Assembly: GCF_019331735.1 (NCBI RefSeq)
Contig: NZ_JAHBBH010000007.1
Coordinates: 49,307-113,306 of the forward strand
DNA: 64,000 nt
Direction of reading: 5' to 3'
Origin: Bifidobacterium miconis
GTDB lineage: Bacteria; Actinomycetota; Actinomycetes; Actinomycetales; Bifidobacteriaceae
The position numbers and the translations under genes were made by a program. This document shows positions 26,973-37,084 of this stretch, piece after piece. The notes under the pieces are model-generated. The model made no database searches and had not been told where the DNA came from. It worked only from the letters and a program-made list of their open reading frames with translations. Numbering within the stretch: the stretch's first letter is position 1; every line of letters begins with the position of its first letter.

Positions 26973-29828
26973 TCAGCGCTTGAGATCGTTCGCGCAGCGC
27001 AGCACGTTGGCTGCGGCGAATGCGGCGGGATCGATCGCCGCGGAGGCAGCCGGATCGCACGTGATGCGCAGCGTCGTCGTCTCGCCCGGCAGCAGGCTGA
27101 TCATGCCGGCGTCCGCGTGCGCGGACGGGTCGACCTTGTCGGCCATGCAGAACAGGTCACGCACGTACCCACGCGCCGTGACGGTCAAATCGAAACCGCC
27201 GACGGCCGGGTCCGCAGCCGGCGCGACGGACGCCGTGAACGGCGTGCGGTCGAGCCGCTGGTCGATGACTTCGGCCGGATCGTAGATGACGCGGGCGAAC
27301 GCCAGGCCTTCCGCCTTGTTCGTTGCGGCGGCGGACGGGGTCGCGACGAGCAGTTCGTTTGCCGGATCGCCGAACGCGGCGACGTCGGCGGCGATTGTCA
27401 GCGACAGCGCGCCGGGCTTGCCGGACGCGCCGACCGTCACGCCGTCGAACGTCTGCGACGCAAGCGTCTCGCCGGCGAGCGTCATGCGACGCACGGTCCA
27501 CGAACCGGACCACGGCGAGCGCGTGTCGTTGACCAGCACCAGTTCGAGATGATCGGACGCGGTCGGCTGGCCCTCCCAGCTGTGGTCGGCGCGGAACGGC
27601 TCGGACGTGCGTGGCTGGATCGTCGCGAAGCGCGGCGCGAAGAACTCGCGCGAGGCGTACCACAGGGGCTTGCGCTGGCCGTAGTAGTCGACCGCGGCCC
27701 ACGAAACGACCGGCCAGTCGTCGTTGAGCTGCCAGATCAGCGCGCCCGCGTTGACCGGCTCGAGCGAGCGCATGTGCGCGACGCCGAAGCGCATCGCCTG
27801 CGCCTGCTGCAGCTGGCACGCCCAGTGCCAGTCCTCGATGTCGGTCCAGCGGTCGGTCGGGATGAGCCAGCTGTGCTCGCCGTCGGCGGGCGTGCCGTTG
27901 ACCACGCCGCCGTAGCTCACGTCGTCGATGTCGCCGGGCGTGAGGTGGCCGCGCATGCCGCGCGCAAGCTTGACGTTGCCGCCGGACGCCTTCTGGTGCA
28001 CGAGCATCTGCGCACCGAACGGGTCGAGCTCGGTGTCGTGCACGACGCGCGTGAGCGTGCTGAACGCGGGCGGCGCCTGATACCCGAATTCGTCGGCGAA
28101 GCGCGGCGTGTAGTCGGCGTAGTGGCGGTAGTCGACGCGGTTCCACACGTCCCAGATGTGCATGGTTCCGTCGCCGGACTTGTTCGCGTCGGTGAACGGC
28201 GTGAAGCTCATCGGGGAGCTCGGCAGGTAGACATGCGTCGGGTCGAGCTCGGCGAGCAGCTGCGGGAACAGTTCACTGTAGTACCAGTCACCCCATGCCT
28301 TTTCGCCATAGCCATACTGGTTTGCTGGCTTGTCGTCGTCGGCGAGCGCCTGCTTGACGCCCCACCATTCGCTGTAGGCCACGTAGTTCTCGTTAGAACC
28401 GTTCCATACGATCAAGCTCGGGTGCGGAGAAAGACGGGTGATGTGCTCGCGCGCCTCGGCTTCGATTTCGGCGCGCGTGGACGCGTCCTCGGGGTAGGAG
28501 GCGCAGGCGAGCATGAAATCCTGCCAGACCATGATGCCGAGTTCGTCGGCCAGATCGTAGAAGTCGTCGGTTTCATAGATGCTGCCGCCCCAGGCGCGCA
28601 CCATGTTCGAGTTCGATTCGACGAGGTCCTTGAAGCGCTTCGCATAGAACGCGCGGTCCGCACGGCTTAGGAACGCGTCGATCGGCACCCAGTTGTAGCC
28701 GCGCGCGTGCACGGGCACGTCGTTGACGTAGATCTGGAACGGGCGGCCGGTTGCGTCGGCGCGGGTGTCGACGCGGGTGGTGCGGAAACCAACGCGGCCG
28801 GACCACGTCGCGTCGGCGGTCTCAACGTTCGCAGCGTCTGCAACGTTCGCGGCCGGAGCGTCGACCGTCGTCTTGCTGTCGCCCACAGCCGCCCCGGCGG
28901 TGACGGTCACGTCGTACAGCGGCTGATCGCCGTAGCCGATCGGCCACCACAGCTGTGCGTTCGGCACGATCGAGGTGATCGTCGCCGTGTTGCGACCGTA
29001 TTCGACCTCGCCGGCGACGGTGGTCGGCTCGTCCAGCCCCGGCCCGCTTACGGTCACGCTGACGGGCACGGGCGTCTGGCTGACGTGCGCGTCGCCGACG
29101 CCCATCACGCGGCCGTTGCCTTCACGTTCGATCTCGACGGTGGTTTTGAGCACACCGGTCACGGAACCATCGTCCGCAGAACCGCCGCCCGGCAGCACGT
29201 CGACGAGCGGACGCACGGCTGCGAAACGCACGCCCGACCACGAGTCGATGCCGATTGCTTGCCAGATGCCGGCGTTCGCCACGTCAATACCCCAGTCCCA
29301 GCCGAACTGGTAGCTGGGCTTGCGCAGCTGGTTGAACGCGTGATGCTCGGTGTGCGGATAGTAGCCGAGCTCCTGTTCGCGGCGGTCGGATTCGCGCACG
29401 GAGGAGGCGAACGTGACGATGAGCGTGTTCTCACCGTCGCGCAGCTGGCCGCGCACATCCCAGCGATAGGAGCGGTGGTAGTTCTGCGCGAAGCCGACGA
29501 GCTGGCCGTTGAGCGTGACGGTCGCGACCGTGTCGAGCCCGTACGCGACCAGATCGTGCCGCGTGCGACCGTTGGCGTGCCAGTCGAACGTCGTCTCGTA
29601 CTGCCAGTCGACGTCGCCGATCCACTGCTGTTTGGTTTCGTTGTCGCCGTCGAACGGTTCGTCGATGAGTCCCGCGGCGACGAGGTCGAGCGTGACTTCG
29701 CCGGGAACGGTGGCCGAGATGCCGGCGGCGATCACGTCGCGCAGTTCGGCCGGTGCGACCTGCGGGTTGAGTGCGCGGACGGTCCAGCCTTCGCTGATCG
29801 GCGCGAACGTGTGCGGTGTGTGGGACAT
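26973..29828 (-). CDS. Beta-mannosidase, GH2 family
   Basis: A 951-residue intracellular exo-enzyme that removes non-reducing beta-linked mannose. The order is a jelly-roll domain (ISEGWTVRALN), an immunoglobulin-like domain, and the TIM barrel. The acid/base Glu is in VWNGSNENYVAY (about residue 478) and the nucleophile in ADEFGYQAPP (about 579); both blocks match GH2 beta-mannosidases rather than beta-galactosidases. No signal peptide is seen, so substrates must be imported, consistent with the ABC importer encoded upstream. The start MSHTPHTF has a weak ribosome site. Gene order with two acetylesterases and a GH1 enzyme suggests mannan-derived oligosaccharides. Confidence 0.92.
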   Translation of the reverse strand: MSHTPHTFAPISEGWTVRALNPQVAPAELRDVIAAGISATVPGEVTLDLVAAGLIDEPFDGDNETKQQWIGDVDWQYETTFDWHANGRTRHDLVAYGLDTVATVTLNGQLVGFAQNYHRSYRWDVRGQLRDGENTLIVTFASSVRESDRREQELGYYPHTEHHAFNQLRKPSYQFGWDWGIDVANAGIWQAIGIDSWSGVRFAAVRPLVDVLPGGGSADDGSVTGVLKTTVEIEREGNGRVMGVGDAHVSQTPVPVSVTVSGPGLDEPTTVAGEVEYGRNTATITSIVPNAQLWWPIGYGDQPLYDVTVTAGAAVGDSKTTVDAPAANVADAANVETADATWSGRVGFRTTRVDTRADATGRPFQIYVNDVPVHARGYNWVPIDAFLSRADRAFYAKRFKDLVESNSNMVRAWGGSIYETDDFYDLADELGIMVWQDFMLACASYPEDASTRAEIEAEAREHITRLSPHPSLIVWNGSNENYVAYSEWWGVKQALADDDKPANQYGYGEKAWGDWYYSELFPQLLAELDPTHVYLPSSPMSFTPFTDANKSGDGTMHIWDVWNRVDYRHYADYTPRFADEFGYQAPPAFSTLTRVVHDTELDPFGAQMLVHQKASGGNVKLARGMRGHLTPGDIDDVSYGGVVNGTPADGEHSWLIPTDRWTDIEDWHWACQLQQAQAMRFGVAHMRSLEPVNAGALIWQLNDDWPVVSWAAVDYYGQRKPLWYASREFFAPRFATIQPRTSEPFRADHSWEGQPTASDHLELVLVNDTRSPWSGSWTVRRMTLAGETLASQTFDGVTVGASGKPGALSLTIAADVAAFGDPANELLVATPSAAATNKAEGLAFARVIYDPAEVIDQRLDRTPFTASVAPAADPAVGGFDLTVTARGYVRDLFCMADKVDPSAHADAGMISLLPGETTTLRITCDPAASAAIDPAAFAAANVLRCANDLKR

Positions 29829-29915
29829 GATTGCTGTGCTTTCTGTATGACTGTGCGGTGGATTGCGCGGTGAGCGCGCGGCGAGCGCGGCGACTCCGCG
29901 GTGGTTGGTGCGGGA

Positions 29916-30740
29916 CTATGCGGCGGCCCTCTGCGCCATGAGCTCCTTGAGCCTGCGCTCCGGGTCGGGGGCGGCGCCGATGAGCGTCTTGGTGTATTCG
30001 CTCTTCGGGTGGAGTATCACGTCGTCGGCCGGTCCGCGCTCGACGATCTCGCCGGTGCGCATCACCATGATCTCGTCGGAGAAGTGGCGGGCGGTGGCCA
30101 TGTCGTGCGTGATGTAGAGCACGCCGAGGTTTTCCTCGCGCTGCAGGCGGGCCAGCAGGTTGAGCACGCCGAGTCGGATGGACACGTCGAGCGCGGACAC
30201 CGGCTCGTCGGCGATGAGGATGCTCGGCTCGGGAGCGAGCGCACGCGCGATCGCGACGCGCTGGCGCTGGCCGCCGGACAGCTCGCCGGGCAGGCGCTTG
30301 GCGAAGTCCTCGCCCGGGGTCAGGCGCACGCGGTCGAGCAGCTCGATCACGCGCTTATGCACCTCCTCCGTTGTCATGCCCGGGTGGTGCAGCTTCATCG
30401 GGCGGGCGATGTGATGCTCGACCGTGTGGAACGGGTTGAGCGAGGCATACGGGTCCTGGAACACCATCTGCACGGTTTTGCGGAAGATGTGATCCGCCTT
30501 GCGCCCGTGGTGGTCCACCGGCTTGCCGTCGATCAGGATCTGACCTTCGGTCGGCACCTCCAGACCGAGGATCATCTTCGCGATCGTCGACTTGCCGGAA
30601 CCGGATTGGCCGACCAACGCGACGGTTTTGCCCGACTCGAGCGTGAAGCTCGCGTGGCTGACGGCCGTGAACTTCGTAGTCTTCAGCCCCGCGCGCAGGT
30701 CGAACTGCTTGGTGACGTCCCTCAATTCAAGCGTGGTCAT
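29916..30740 (-). CDS. Opp-type ABC importer ATPase, OppF-like
   Basis: A 274-residue ATPase of the oligopeptide/nickel importer class. Walker A is GQSGSGKST, signature LSGGQRQR, Walker B ILIADEPVSALD, and the H-loop THDMA. It energises the importer encoded by the four preceding genes, with the OppD partner ending three bases upstream. It is the last importer gene before the beta-mannosidase. In several bacteria, such as Thermotoga, transporters of this class carry beta-gluco- and manno-oligosaccharides instead of peptides, which the neighbours favour here. Confidence 0.92.
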   Translation of the reverse strand: MTTLELRDVTKQFDLRAGLKTTKFTAVSHASFTLESGKTVALVGQSGSGKSTIAKMILGLEVPTEGQILIDGKPVDHHGRKADHIFRKTVQMVFQDPYASLNPFHTVEHHIARPMKLHHPGMTTEEVHKRVIELLDRVRLTPGEDFAKRLPGELSGGQRQRVAIARALAPEPSILIADEPVSALDVSIRLGVLNLLARLQREENLGVLYITHDMATARHFSDEIMVMRTGEIVERGPADDVILHPKSEYTKTLIGAAPDPERRLKELMAQRAAA

Positions 30741-30743
30741 GAT

Positions 30744-31696
<953 letters not shown>

Positions 31697-31700
<4 letters not shown>

Positions 31701-32701
31701 GCGACTGCCTCCTTGGCTGCGACGGGTGCTGGAACGGGCGACGGGGTGTATTCGGCGTCGGACTTGGCCTTGCCGACCTTCTCCTCGAGCTTCCATTTCT
31801 TGATCTGGCTGCGGGTGGCGGCCTTGAGCTTCGGGTTGACGATCTCGTCGACCGAGAAGTTGATCAGCGCGAGCGCCGCGCCGAACAGGGCGATGCACAA
31901 CCCCGGCGGGATGAACCACCACCACGCGCCGAGAATCAGCGCCATGCCGTTCTGCGCGTAGTAGAGCATCGTGCCCCACGTGTACGAGTCGGTCGCGCCG
32001 AGGCCGAGATAGGACAGGCCGGCTTCGCCGAGGATGGCGGCGATGATCGCGCTCATGGCCTGCGAGGCGAGCAGCGGGATGAGGTTCGGGAAGATTTCGA
32101 CGAACAGGATGCGCCACGGCTTTTCGCCGGCGACGCGTGCGGCGAGCACGTAGTCGCGGGAGCGCACCGACATCGTGAATCCGCGCAGGACTCGCGACGG
32201 ACCGGCCCACGAGGTCAGGGCGAGCACGCCGGCGACGAGCACGCTCGACTTGTTCGGCATGTAGCTGGCGATGACGATCATGAGCGGCAGGCCCGGGATG
32301 ACGAGCATCACGTTGGAGAGCAGAGAGAACGCCTCGTCGGTCGCGCCGCCCACGTAAGCGCCGAGGATGCCGAAGAAGCTGGAGAGCGCGACGGCGAGCA
32401 CGCCGACGGTCAGGCCGATGAACAGCGATCCGCGGCACGCGTAGGCAAGCTGCGCGAACACGTCCTGGCCGGTCTGCGTGGTGCCGAGCCAGTGCTGCGC
32501 GCTCGGCGCGGTCATGCCGACGTCGCTGACCTTGTTCGGATCCTCGACGAAGAACGGCACGAAGATCGCGAACGCGGCGATGACGACGACGATCGTCAGG
32601 CCGACGGCCAGTTTCGGCGTCATCGGCGGGAGCATGGAGTCGGCGCGCGACTTGCGCTGCTTCTTGCGCGGCGCGTGTGCGGTACGGGTTGCGGTAGTCA
32701 T
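31697..32701 (-). CDS. Opp-type ABC importer permease, OppC-like
   Basis: A 334-residue inner-membrane subunit with an Arg/Lys-rich N terminus, an N-terminal helix and six core helices. LGTTQTGQDVFAQLAYACRG is the typical DppC/OppC entry motif (normally LGTDxLGRDV), and the EAA loop reads AARVAGEKPWRILFVEIFPN. It pairs with the OppB-like subunit to form the channel. The C terminus after NPKLK is a 40-residue Lys/Pro-rich tail. It overlaps the next gene by four bases. Confidence 0.92.
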
Positions 32702-32728
32702 TTCGATCAGTCCTTTCTCGAACCCGAC

Positions 32729-33718
32729 TCAGCCCTGGGCGCGGGTGCGCGGGTCGATGAAGCCGTAGATCAGGTCCATGAACAGGTTGGCGCCGAGCAC
32801 GGAGACCGTGATGATCATGAAGATGCCCTGCATGAGCGCGTAGTCGTTGTTCTGCACGGCGGTCAGCAGCGCGAAGCCGATGCCGGGGTAGGAGAACACG
32901 GATTCGGCGACAATCGAGCCGGCCACGACGAAGCCGAGCGAGATCGCGAAACCGGAGATGGACGGCAGGATCGCGTTGCGGGCGGCGTACGAGGTCATGA
33001 TCCGGCCGCGAGACAGGCCCTTCGCCTCGGCGGTCAGGATGTAGTCCTCGGACAACGTGGCGACCATCATGTTGCGCATGCCGAGCATCCAGCCGCCGAC
33101 GGACGAAAGCACGATCGTGATCGCCGGCAGCGTGCCGTACTTGACGACCGAGCCGATGAACGCCCAGTTCCAGCCGGGCGTGACGCTCCACACGTCGTAG
33201 CCACCGAACAGCGGGAAGATCGGGTTCTTCAGTCCGAAGAAGTACAGCAGGATCAGCGCGAGCCAGAAGTACGGGATCGACTGCAGCAGCGTGGTCACGG
33301 GGATCAGGTTGTCGATCCACGAGCCGCGCTTCCAGCCGGCGAGCGTGCCGAGCAGCGTGCCGAGGATGAACGCGAGGATCGTGGAGATGCCGACGAGGCC
33401 GACGGTCCACGGCAGGGTGCTGCCGATCACGGACGTCACCGAGTTCGGGAAGTACGTGACGGATACGCCGAGGTCGCCGCGGAAGATGTTGCCGAAGTAG
33501 TTGAGATACTGCCTCCACAGCGGCACGGACGAGTCGGAGCCGAGCATGAGTTCGATCGCGTGGCGGGTGGCCGGGGTGACCTGGCCTTTCTGCGCGAGCT
33601 TGGAGATGAGCTGGTCGACGGGGTTGCCGGGCATGATGCGCGGCAGGAAGAAGTTGAGCGTGAGGGCCGCCCACAGGGCGATGGCGTAGAAGCCCAGTTT
33701 TCTCAGGACGTATTTCAT
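32729..33718 (-). CDS. Opp-type ABC importer permease, OppB-like
   Basis: A 329-residue membrane subunit. The N-terminal FFLPRIMPGNPVDQL segment is diagnostic for DppB/OppB, and the EAA loop is TAEAKGLSRGRIMTSYAARN. About six helices form half of the translocation path. It starts 31 bases after the binding protein stop, a gap that includes a TGAACCGGTTCA palindrome. Confidence 0.92.
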   Translation of the reverse strand: MKYVLRKLGFYAIALWAALTLNFFLPRIMPGNPVDQLISKLAQKGQVTPATRHAIELMLGSDSSVPLWRQYLNYFGNIFRGDLGVSVTYFPNSVTSVIGSTLPWTVGLVGISTILAFILGTLLGTLAGWKRGSWIDNLIPVTTLLQSIPYFWLALILLYFFGLKNPIFPLFGGYDVWSVTPGWNWAFIGSVVKYGTLPAITIVLSSVGGWMLGMRNMMVATLSEDYILTAEAKGLSRGRIMTSYAARNAILPSISGFAISLGFVVAGSIVAESVFSYPGIGFALLTAVQNNDYALMQGIFMIITVSVLGANLFMDLIYGFIDPRTRAQG

Positions 33719-33740
33719 GGATGTTCCTTTGCTGTGTCGC

Positions 33741-33752
33741 TGAACCGGTTCA
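33741..33752. promoter_or_regulatory. AACCGGTT palindrome between binding protein and permease
   Basis: TGAACCGGTTCA is a perfect 12-base palindrome overlapping the stop codon of the binding-protein gene. It shares its core with the operators upstream of that gene and may be an internal (auxiliary) LacI-type site. Confidence 0.45.
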
Positions 33753-35456
33753 CTGCTTCGGTTCGAGATGCTGCAGGATGATGCCCATGTCCCACGCCTT
33801 CCATGCGGCGGGCAGCGCGTACATGTCGTCTTCGATGGGCCAGCCGGTCACCTTGTCGGTGTTGAACTCGGTGAGCATCGAGTTGATGTAGACCGGGATG
33901 TACGGCACGTCGTTGGCGATCTCCTGCTGGACGATCGCGTACTGCGCCTTGCGCTCGTTCTCGTCCTCGGTGGCCGCCGCGGCCTCGATCGCATCGTCGA
34001 CCTTCTGGTTCGAGTAGCGCGCGTAGTTCTGGCCGCCGGACGTCTCGCCGACCTTGACCATCTGTTCGGAGTGGTAGCGCGGGTTGTACGTGTAGTACGG
34101 GTCGGAGGTGACGCCCAGGCCGAGCGAGTCGAGCGAGAGCTGGTAGTTGCCCTTCTGCTCGTTGTCGTTCCACTGGTTCCACGCCATCTGCGTGGAGACG
34201 ATCTCGATGCCGAGCGGCTTGAGCTGCTGTTTCAGCGTGTCGTTGATCAGGATGTAATCGGACCAGCCGGCGACAGTCTGGATCGTCATGCTCAGCTTTT
34301 CGCCGTTCTTGTAGCGGTAGCCGTCCTTGCCCATCTTCCAGCCGGCGGCTTCGAGGATCTGCTTGGCCTTCTCGGCATTGGCGGTCTTGGGCGTGTATTT
34401 GAGGTCGCTGTCGGCGATCCACTTCTCGTCGCGGTCGGGCATGAGCATGGTCGGCGATCCGATCGCCCCGGAGCCTGCGCCGGCGAGCTTGTTGAGCTGG
34501 GTGCGGTTCATGCCGTAGTAGATGGCCTGGCGCACAGCGGTGTCGGTCTGCGGTCCCTTGCAGCCGGCGGCCGCGTTGGAGCAGGTCATGACGACGGTGG
34601 TCAGTCGCGGCGTGTTCACCGCGGCGATGCGCGGGTAGTTCTCGAGCAGCATCTTGTAGCTGGGGATGTACGCGCTCATCCAGTCGACCTGGCCGGCCAT
34701 GAGCGTGCTGGTCGCGGCGGAGGCGTCGTTGAGGGCGATATAGCGCACGCCGTCGATCTTCGGGGCGCCGCCCCAGTAGTCCTTGAACGCCTCGAAGCTG
34801 TAGGACTGCGGGGTGAAGCGGTTAAGCTTAAACGAGCCGGTGCCGATCGGATCCGCATTGGTGTAGTTCATCGGGTCCTTGACGTTCTTCCAGATGTGCT
34901 CGGGTACGATGGCCTGGCCGCCAAGGATGCCGCCCTCCTGCATGTAGGCACCCTTGAATTTCGCCGGATTCTTGCCCTTGTCGAAGATGATCCTGACGTG
35001 GTTGTCGTCGATGACCTCGGCGGTGGCGGCGGTTCCGTTGGTGTTGAGCGCCGGGGTGTTGTGGATCAGATTGAAGGTGAAGGCGACGTCGCGGGCGGAG
35101 AACGGCTCGCCGTCCTGCCACTTGACGCCCTCGCGGGTGGTGACGGTCATTTCGGAGCCATCCTTGTTCCACTTGAATCCGGTGGCAAGCATCGGCTTCG
35201 GGGCCTCGTCGGAGGCGAGGTTGTACCAGTAGAGCGTCTCGTAGATCACGCCCAGCGTCGGGCCGAGCGCGGTGGGCGAGAACGGGTTGAAGTTCTCGTT
35301 GAATGTGCCGGTGGTGCCGTTGAAGATGCTCACCACCGTCCCGTCGGCGGCCGTGCTTGACGAATTGCCGCCGCATGCTGCGACGGACATCAGGGAGGCG
35401 ACTGCGGCCACCGCGGCAATTGCTCGACGCAGGGTCTTCCTCACTTTCGACGTCAT
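33750..35456 (-). CDS. Solute-binding lipoprotein, family 5 (Opp type)
   Basis: A 568-residue extracytoplasmic binding protein. The signal peptide is RRAIAAVAAVASLMSVAACG with a lipobox ending at Cys (SVAAC). The family 5 fold is shown by FNPFSPTALGPTLGVIYETL near the N terminus, MTVTTREGVKWQDGEPFSARD and the VRQAIYYGMNR motif. ATG 35456 follows AAAGGATT. As first gene of the importer operon it should set specificity. Family 5 proteins can bind peptides or oligosaccharides; the surrounding glycosidases suggest beta-manno- or gluco-oligosaccharides, unproved by sequence. Confidence 0.9.
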   Translation of the reverse strand: MTSKVRKTLRRAIAAVAAVASLMSVAACGGNSSSTAADGTVVSIFNGTTGTFNENFNPFSPTALGPTLGVIYETLYWYNLASDEAPKPMLATGFKWNKDGSEMTVTTREGVKWQDGEPFSARDVAFTFNLIHNTPALNTNGTAATAEVIDDNHVRIIFDKGKNPAKFKGAYMQEGGILGGQAIVPEHIWKNVKDPMNYTNADPIGTGSFKLNRFTPQSYSFEAFKDYWGGAPKIDGVRYIALNDASAATSTLMAGQVDWMSAYIPSYKMLLENYPRIAAVNTPRLTTVVMTCSNAAAGCKGPQTDTAVRQAIYYGMNRTQLNKLAGAGSGAIGSPTMLMPDRDEKWIADSDLKYTPKTANAEKAKQILEAAGWKMGKDGYRYKNGEKLSMTIQTVAGWSDYILINDTLKQQLKPLGIEIVSTQMAWNQWNDNEQKGNYQLSLDSLGLGVTSDPYYTYNPRYHSEQMVKVGETSGGQNYARYSNQKVDDAIEAAAATEDENERKAQYAIVQQEIANDVPYIPVYINSMLTEFNTDKVTGWPIEDDMYALPAAWKAWDMGIILQHLEPKQ

Positions 35457-35610
35457 CGTCAATCCTTTCGGTTGCTTGTTCTTTCCTTCCATGGCCGGCG
35501 CCCGCGCCGGTCTCCCTCAACTCGATTATCCTGCACCGTGTGGCTGTGTCTGCGCATCGCTGACGGCGGCGCAGGCTTGCGGTCCGACTTCCGGATCATC
35601 GCCCGCCGAT

Positions 35611-35658
35611 AACTTAACCGGTTGAGTTGATCATCACTATAGCTCAACCGGTTAAGTT
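35611..35658. promoter_or_regulatory. Twin operators before the binding protein gene
   Basis: AACTTAACCGGTTGAGTT (35611-35628) and AGCTCAACCGGTTAAGTT (35641-35658) are near palindromes, reverse complements of each other, centred 30 bases apart. Between them on the minus strand is TATAGT, a possible -10. LacI dimers bound here would overlap the promoter of the importer operon. The rest of the gap 35457-35818 holds the leader and an AT-rich repeat. Confidence 0.65.
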
Positions 35659-35752
35659 CTGCCACTGCGGCGTGTCATGCCACTGCGCCTGTGCTCGATG
35701 CCCCGGTACCCAAACCTCGGCAACTCACTGCCGGAATTCGACGGCCCACTGC

Positions 35753-35789
35753 TTTTTGATTCTTTTGATATTTTTGATATTTTTGATTT
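35753..35789 (+). repeat. AT-rich nine-base tandem repeat before an AAA ATPase gene
   Basis: Four imperfect copies of TTTTGATAT run from 35753 to 35789 in otherwise GC-rich DNA, ending about 30 bases upstream of the ATPase start and overlapping the position where its promoter (TATATAT at 35793) is expected. Copy-number change could alter promoter spacing. Confidence 0.6.
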
Positions 35790-35818
35790 AGCTATATATC
35801 AAGGATGAGGAGGGGTTT

Positions 35819-36931
35819 ATGCGCGCACTGGAGAACCCGTTCAAGCCGACTGCCGGCGGAGAGCCGCCTCTGCTGATCGGCCGAGCCAAGGTCATTCGCA
35901 ACTTTGAAAAAGGGCTGGACAACGGCGTTGGCGCCCCCGGACGCATCATGCTGGTCACCGGCGCGCGCGGCACCGGCAAAACCGTCATACTCACCGTATT
36001 CGGGGACAAGGCAAGGGCACGGCATTGGGATGTCATCGAAGAAACCGCGTCCGAGGGACTGTGCGAACGGCTGGTCGGTGAATTGAGGAACGCTGACGGT
36101 CTTCTTGATCGATTGTCCATCAAACCGTCACTGAGCTTTGCCGGAGCAAGCATCAGTCTCGGCGAAGCGGAACTGTCTCCCAAACGTATGCCGGACACCT
36201 TGCGCAAGGCAATGGCCGAACGCCTTATTGCGTTGGACAAGAAACATGCCGGCCTGCTCATCACCATCGACGAAACGCAGGCTGCCGACCGTGCGGATCT
36301 CATCGCCCTTGCCACGGCGGTGCAGCATCAGATCAGGGCACGGCGGAACATCGCCATTGTCTTCGCCGGACTGCCGCAGATGCTGTCCGACCTGTTCAAC
36401 GACGAGGTCATCACGTTCCTGCGCCGAGCCAAAACCAACGTCTTGGCCGACATTCCGATCGGCGACGTGCGTTCGGCCTTCGCCACGACCTTTCGGGAAT
36501 CCGGCATGACCATCTCCGATAGCCAGCTCGACCAAGCGGCCGAAGCGACCGCCGGCTATCCTTACATGATCCAGCTGGTCGGCTACGCCATCTGGGATGC
36601 CGCGGATATGCGCATGTCCAGCACGGTCACCGATCAGGACGTGCGAGATGGCATCGCCGAGGCCCGCACCGATCTCGACAATGCTGTGTGCATTCCCGAA
36701 CTCAATGGCCTGTCACGCAACGATCGCGCTTATTTGGAGGCGATGGCCGCTTACGACGGGCCTGTCGCCACTGCCGCCGTGGCCGAGCGTATGGGCAAAA
36801 GCGACAACTATGCAGCCAACTACCGCAAGCGGCTGCTCGACGCCTACGTCATCCGTGAAACGGAACGCGGCGAAGTCGACTTCGCCGTGCCGTTCCTGCG
36901 CGAATACCTCAGGGCTCATTCTGCGGCATAG
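35819..36931 (+). CDS. AAA ATPase (AAA_16/ORC-like), function unknown
   Basis: A 370-residue ATPase. It begins with MRALENPFKPTAGGEPPLLI, then Walker A GARGTGKTV (about 44-52), Walker B LLITIDETQ, a sensor region IAIVFAGLP, and a C-terminal winged-helix-like part (GKSDNYAANYRKRLLDAYVI). This pattern matches stand-alone AAA_16 or ORC/CDC6-like NTPases common in actinobacteria. GAGGAGGGG precedes the ATG. It sits between the importer operon and the GH1 gene, on the opposite strand, and is more AT-rich upstream, which suggests insertion into the sugar locus. Confidence 0.85.
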   Translation: MRALENPFKPTAGGEPPLLIGRAKVIRNFEKGLDNGVGAPGRIMLVTGARGTGKTVILTVFGDKARARHWDVIEETASEGLCERLVGELRNADGLLDRLSIKPSLSFAGASISLGEAELSPKRMPDTLRKAMAERLIALDKKHAGLLITIDETQAADRADLIALATAVQHQIRARRNIAIVFAGLPQMLSDLFNDEVITFLRRAKTNVLADIPIGDVRSAFATTFRESGMTISDSQLDQAAEATAGYPYMIQLVGYAIWDAADMRMSSTVTDQDVRDGIAEARTDLDNAVCIPELNGLSRNDRAYLEAMAAYDGPVATAAVAERMGKSDNYAANYRKRLLDAYVIRETERGEVDFAVPFLREYLRAHSAA

Positions 36932-36967
36932 CGCACGAGCCCGTTGCGACGAAACGTTCCTGACCGT

Positions 36968-37013
36968 GGTGGTTTTCGGCTGCACAAAGGGCTTTGTGCA
37001 GCCGAAAACCACC
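36968..37013. terminator. Perfect 22-base-pair hairpin between convergent genes
   Basis: The arm 36968-36989 pairs without mismatch with 36992-37013, with a two-base loop. The stem itself contains TTTT/AAAA. It separates the AAA ATPase gene from the GH1 gene and probably stops both. Confidence 0.65.
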
Positions 37014-37084
37014 ATGAGGTGTCGCAAAAACCGACCGAAGGAGCCCCGGTCAAGGGTCACGGAAGCATACCGGAAAACCGGGTT

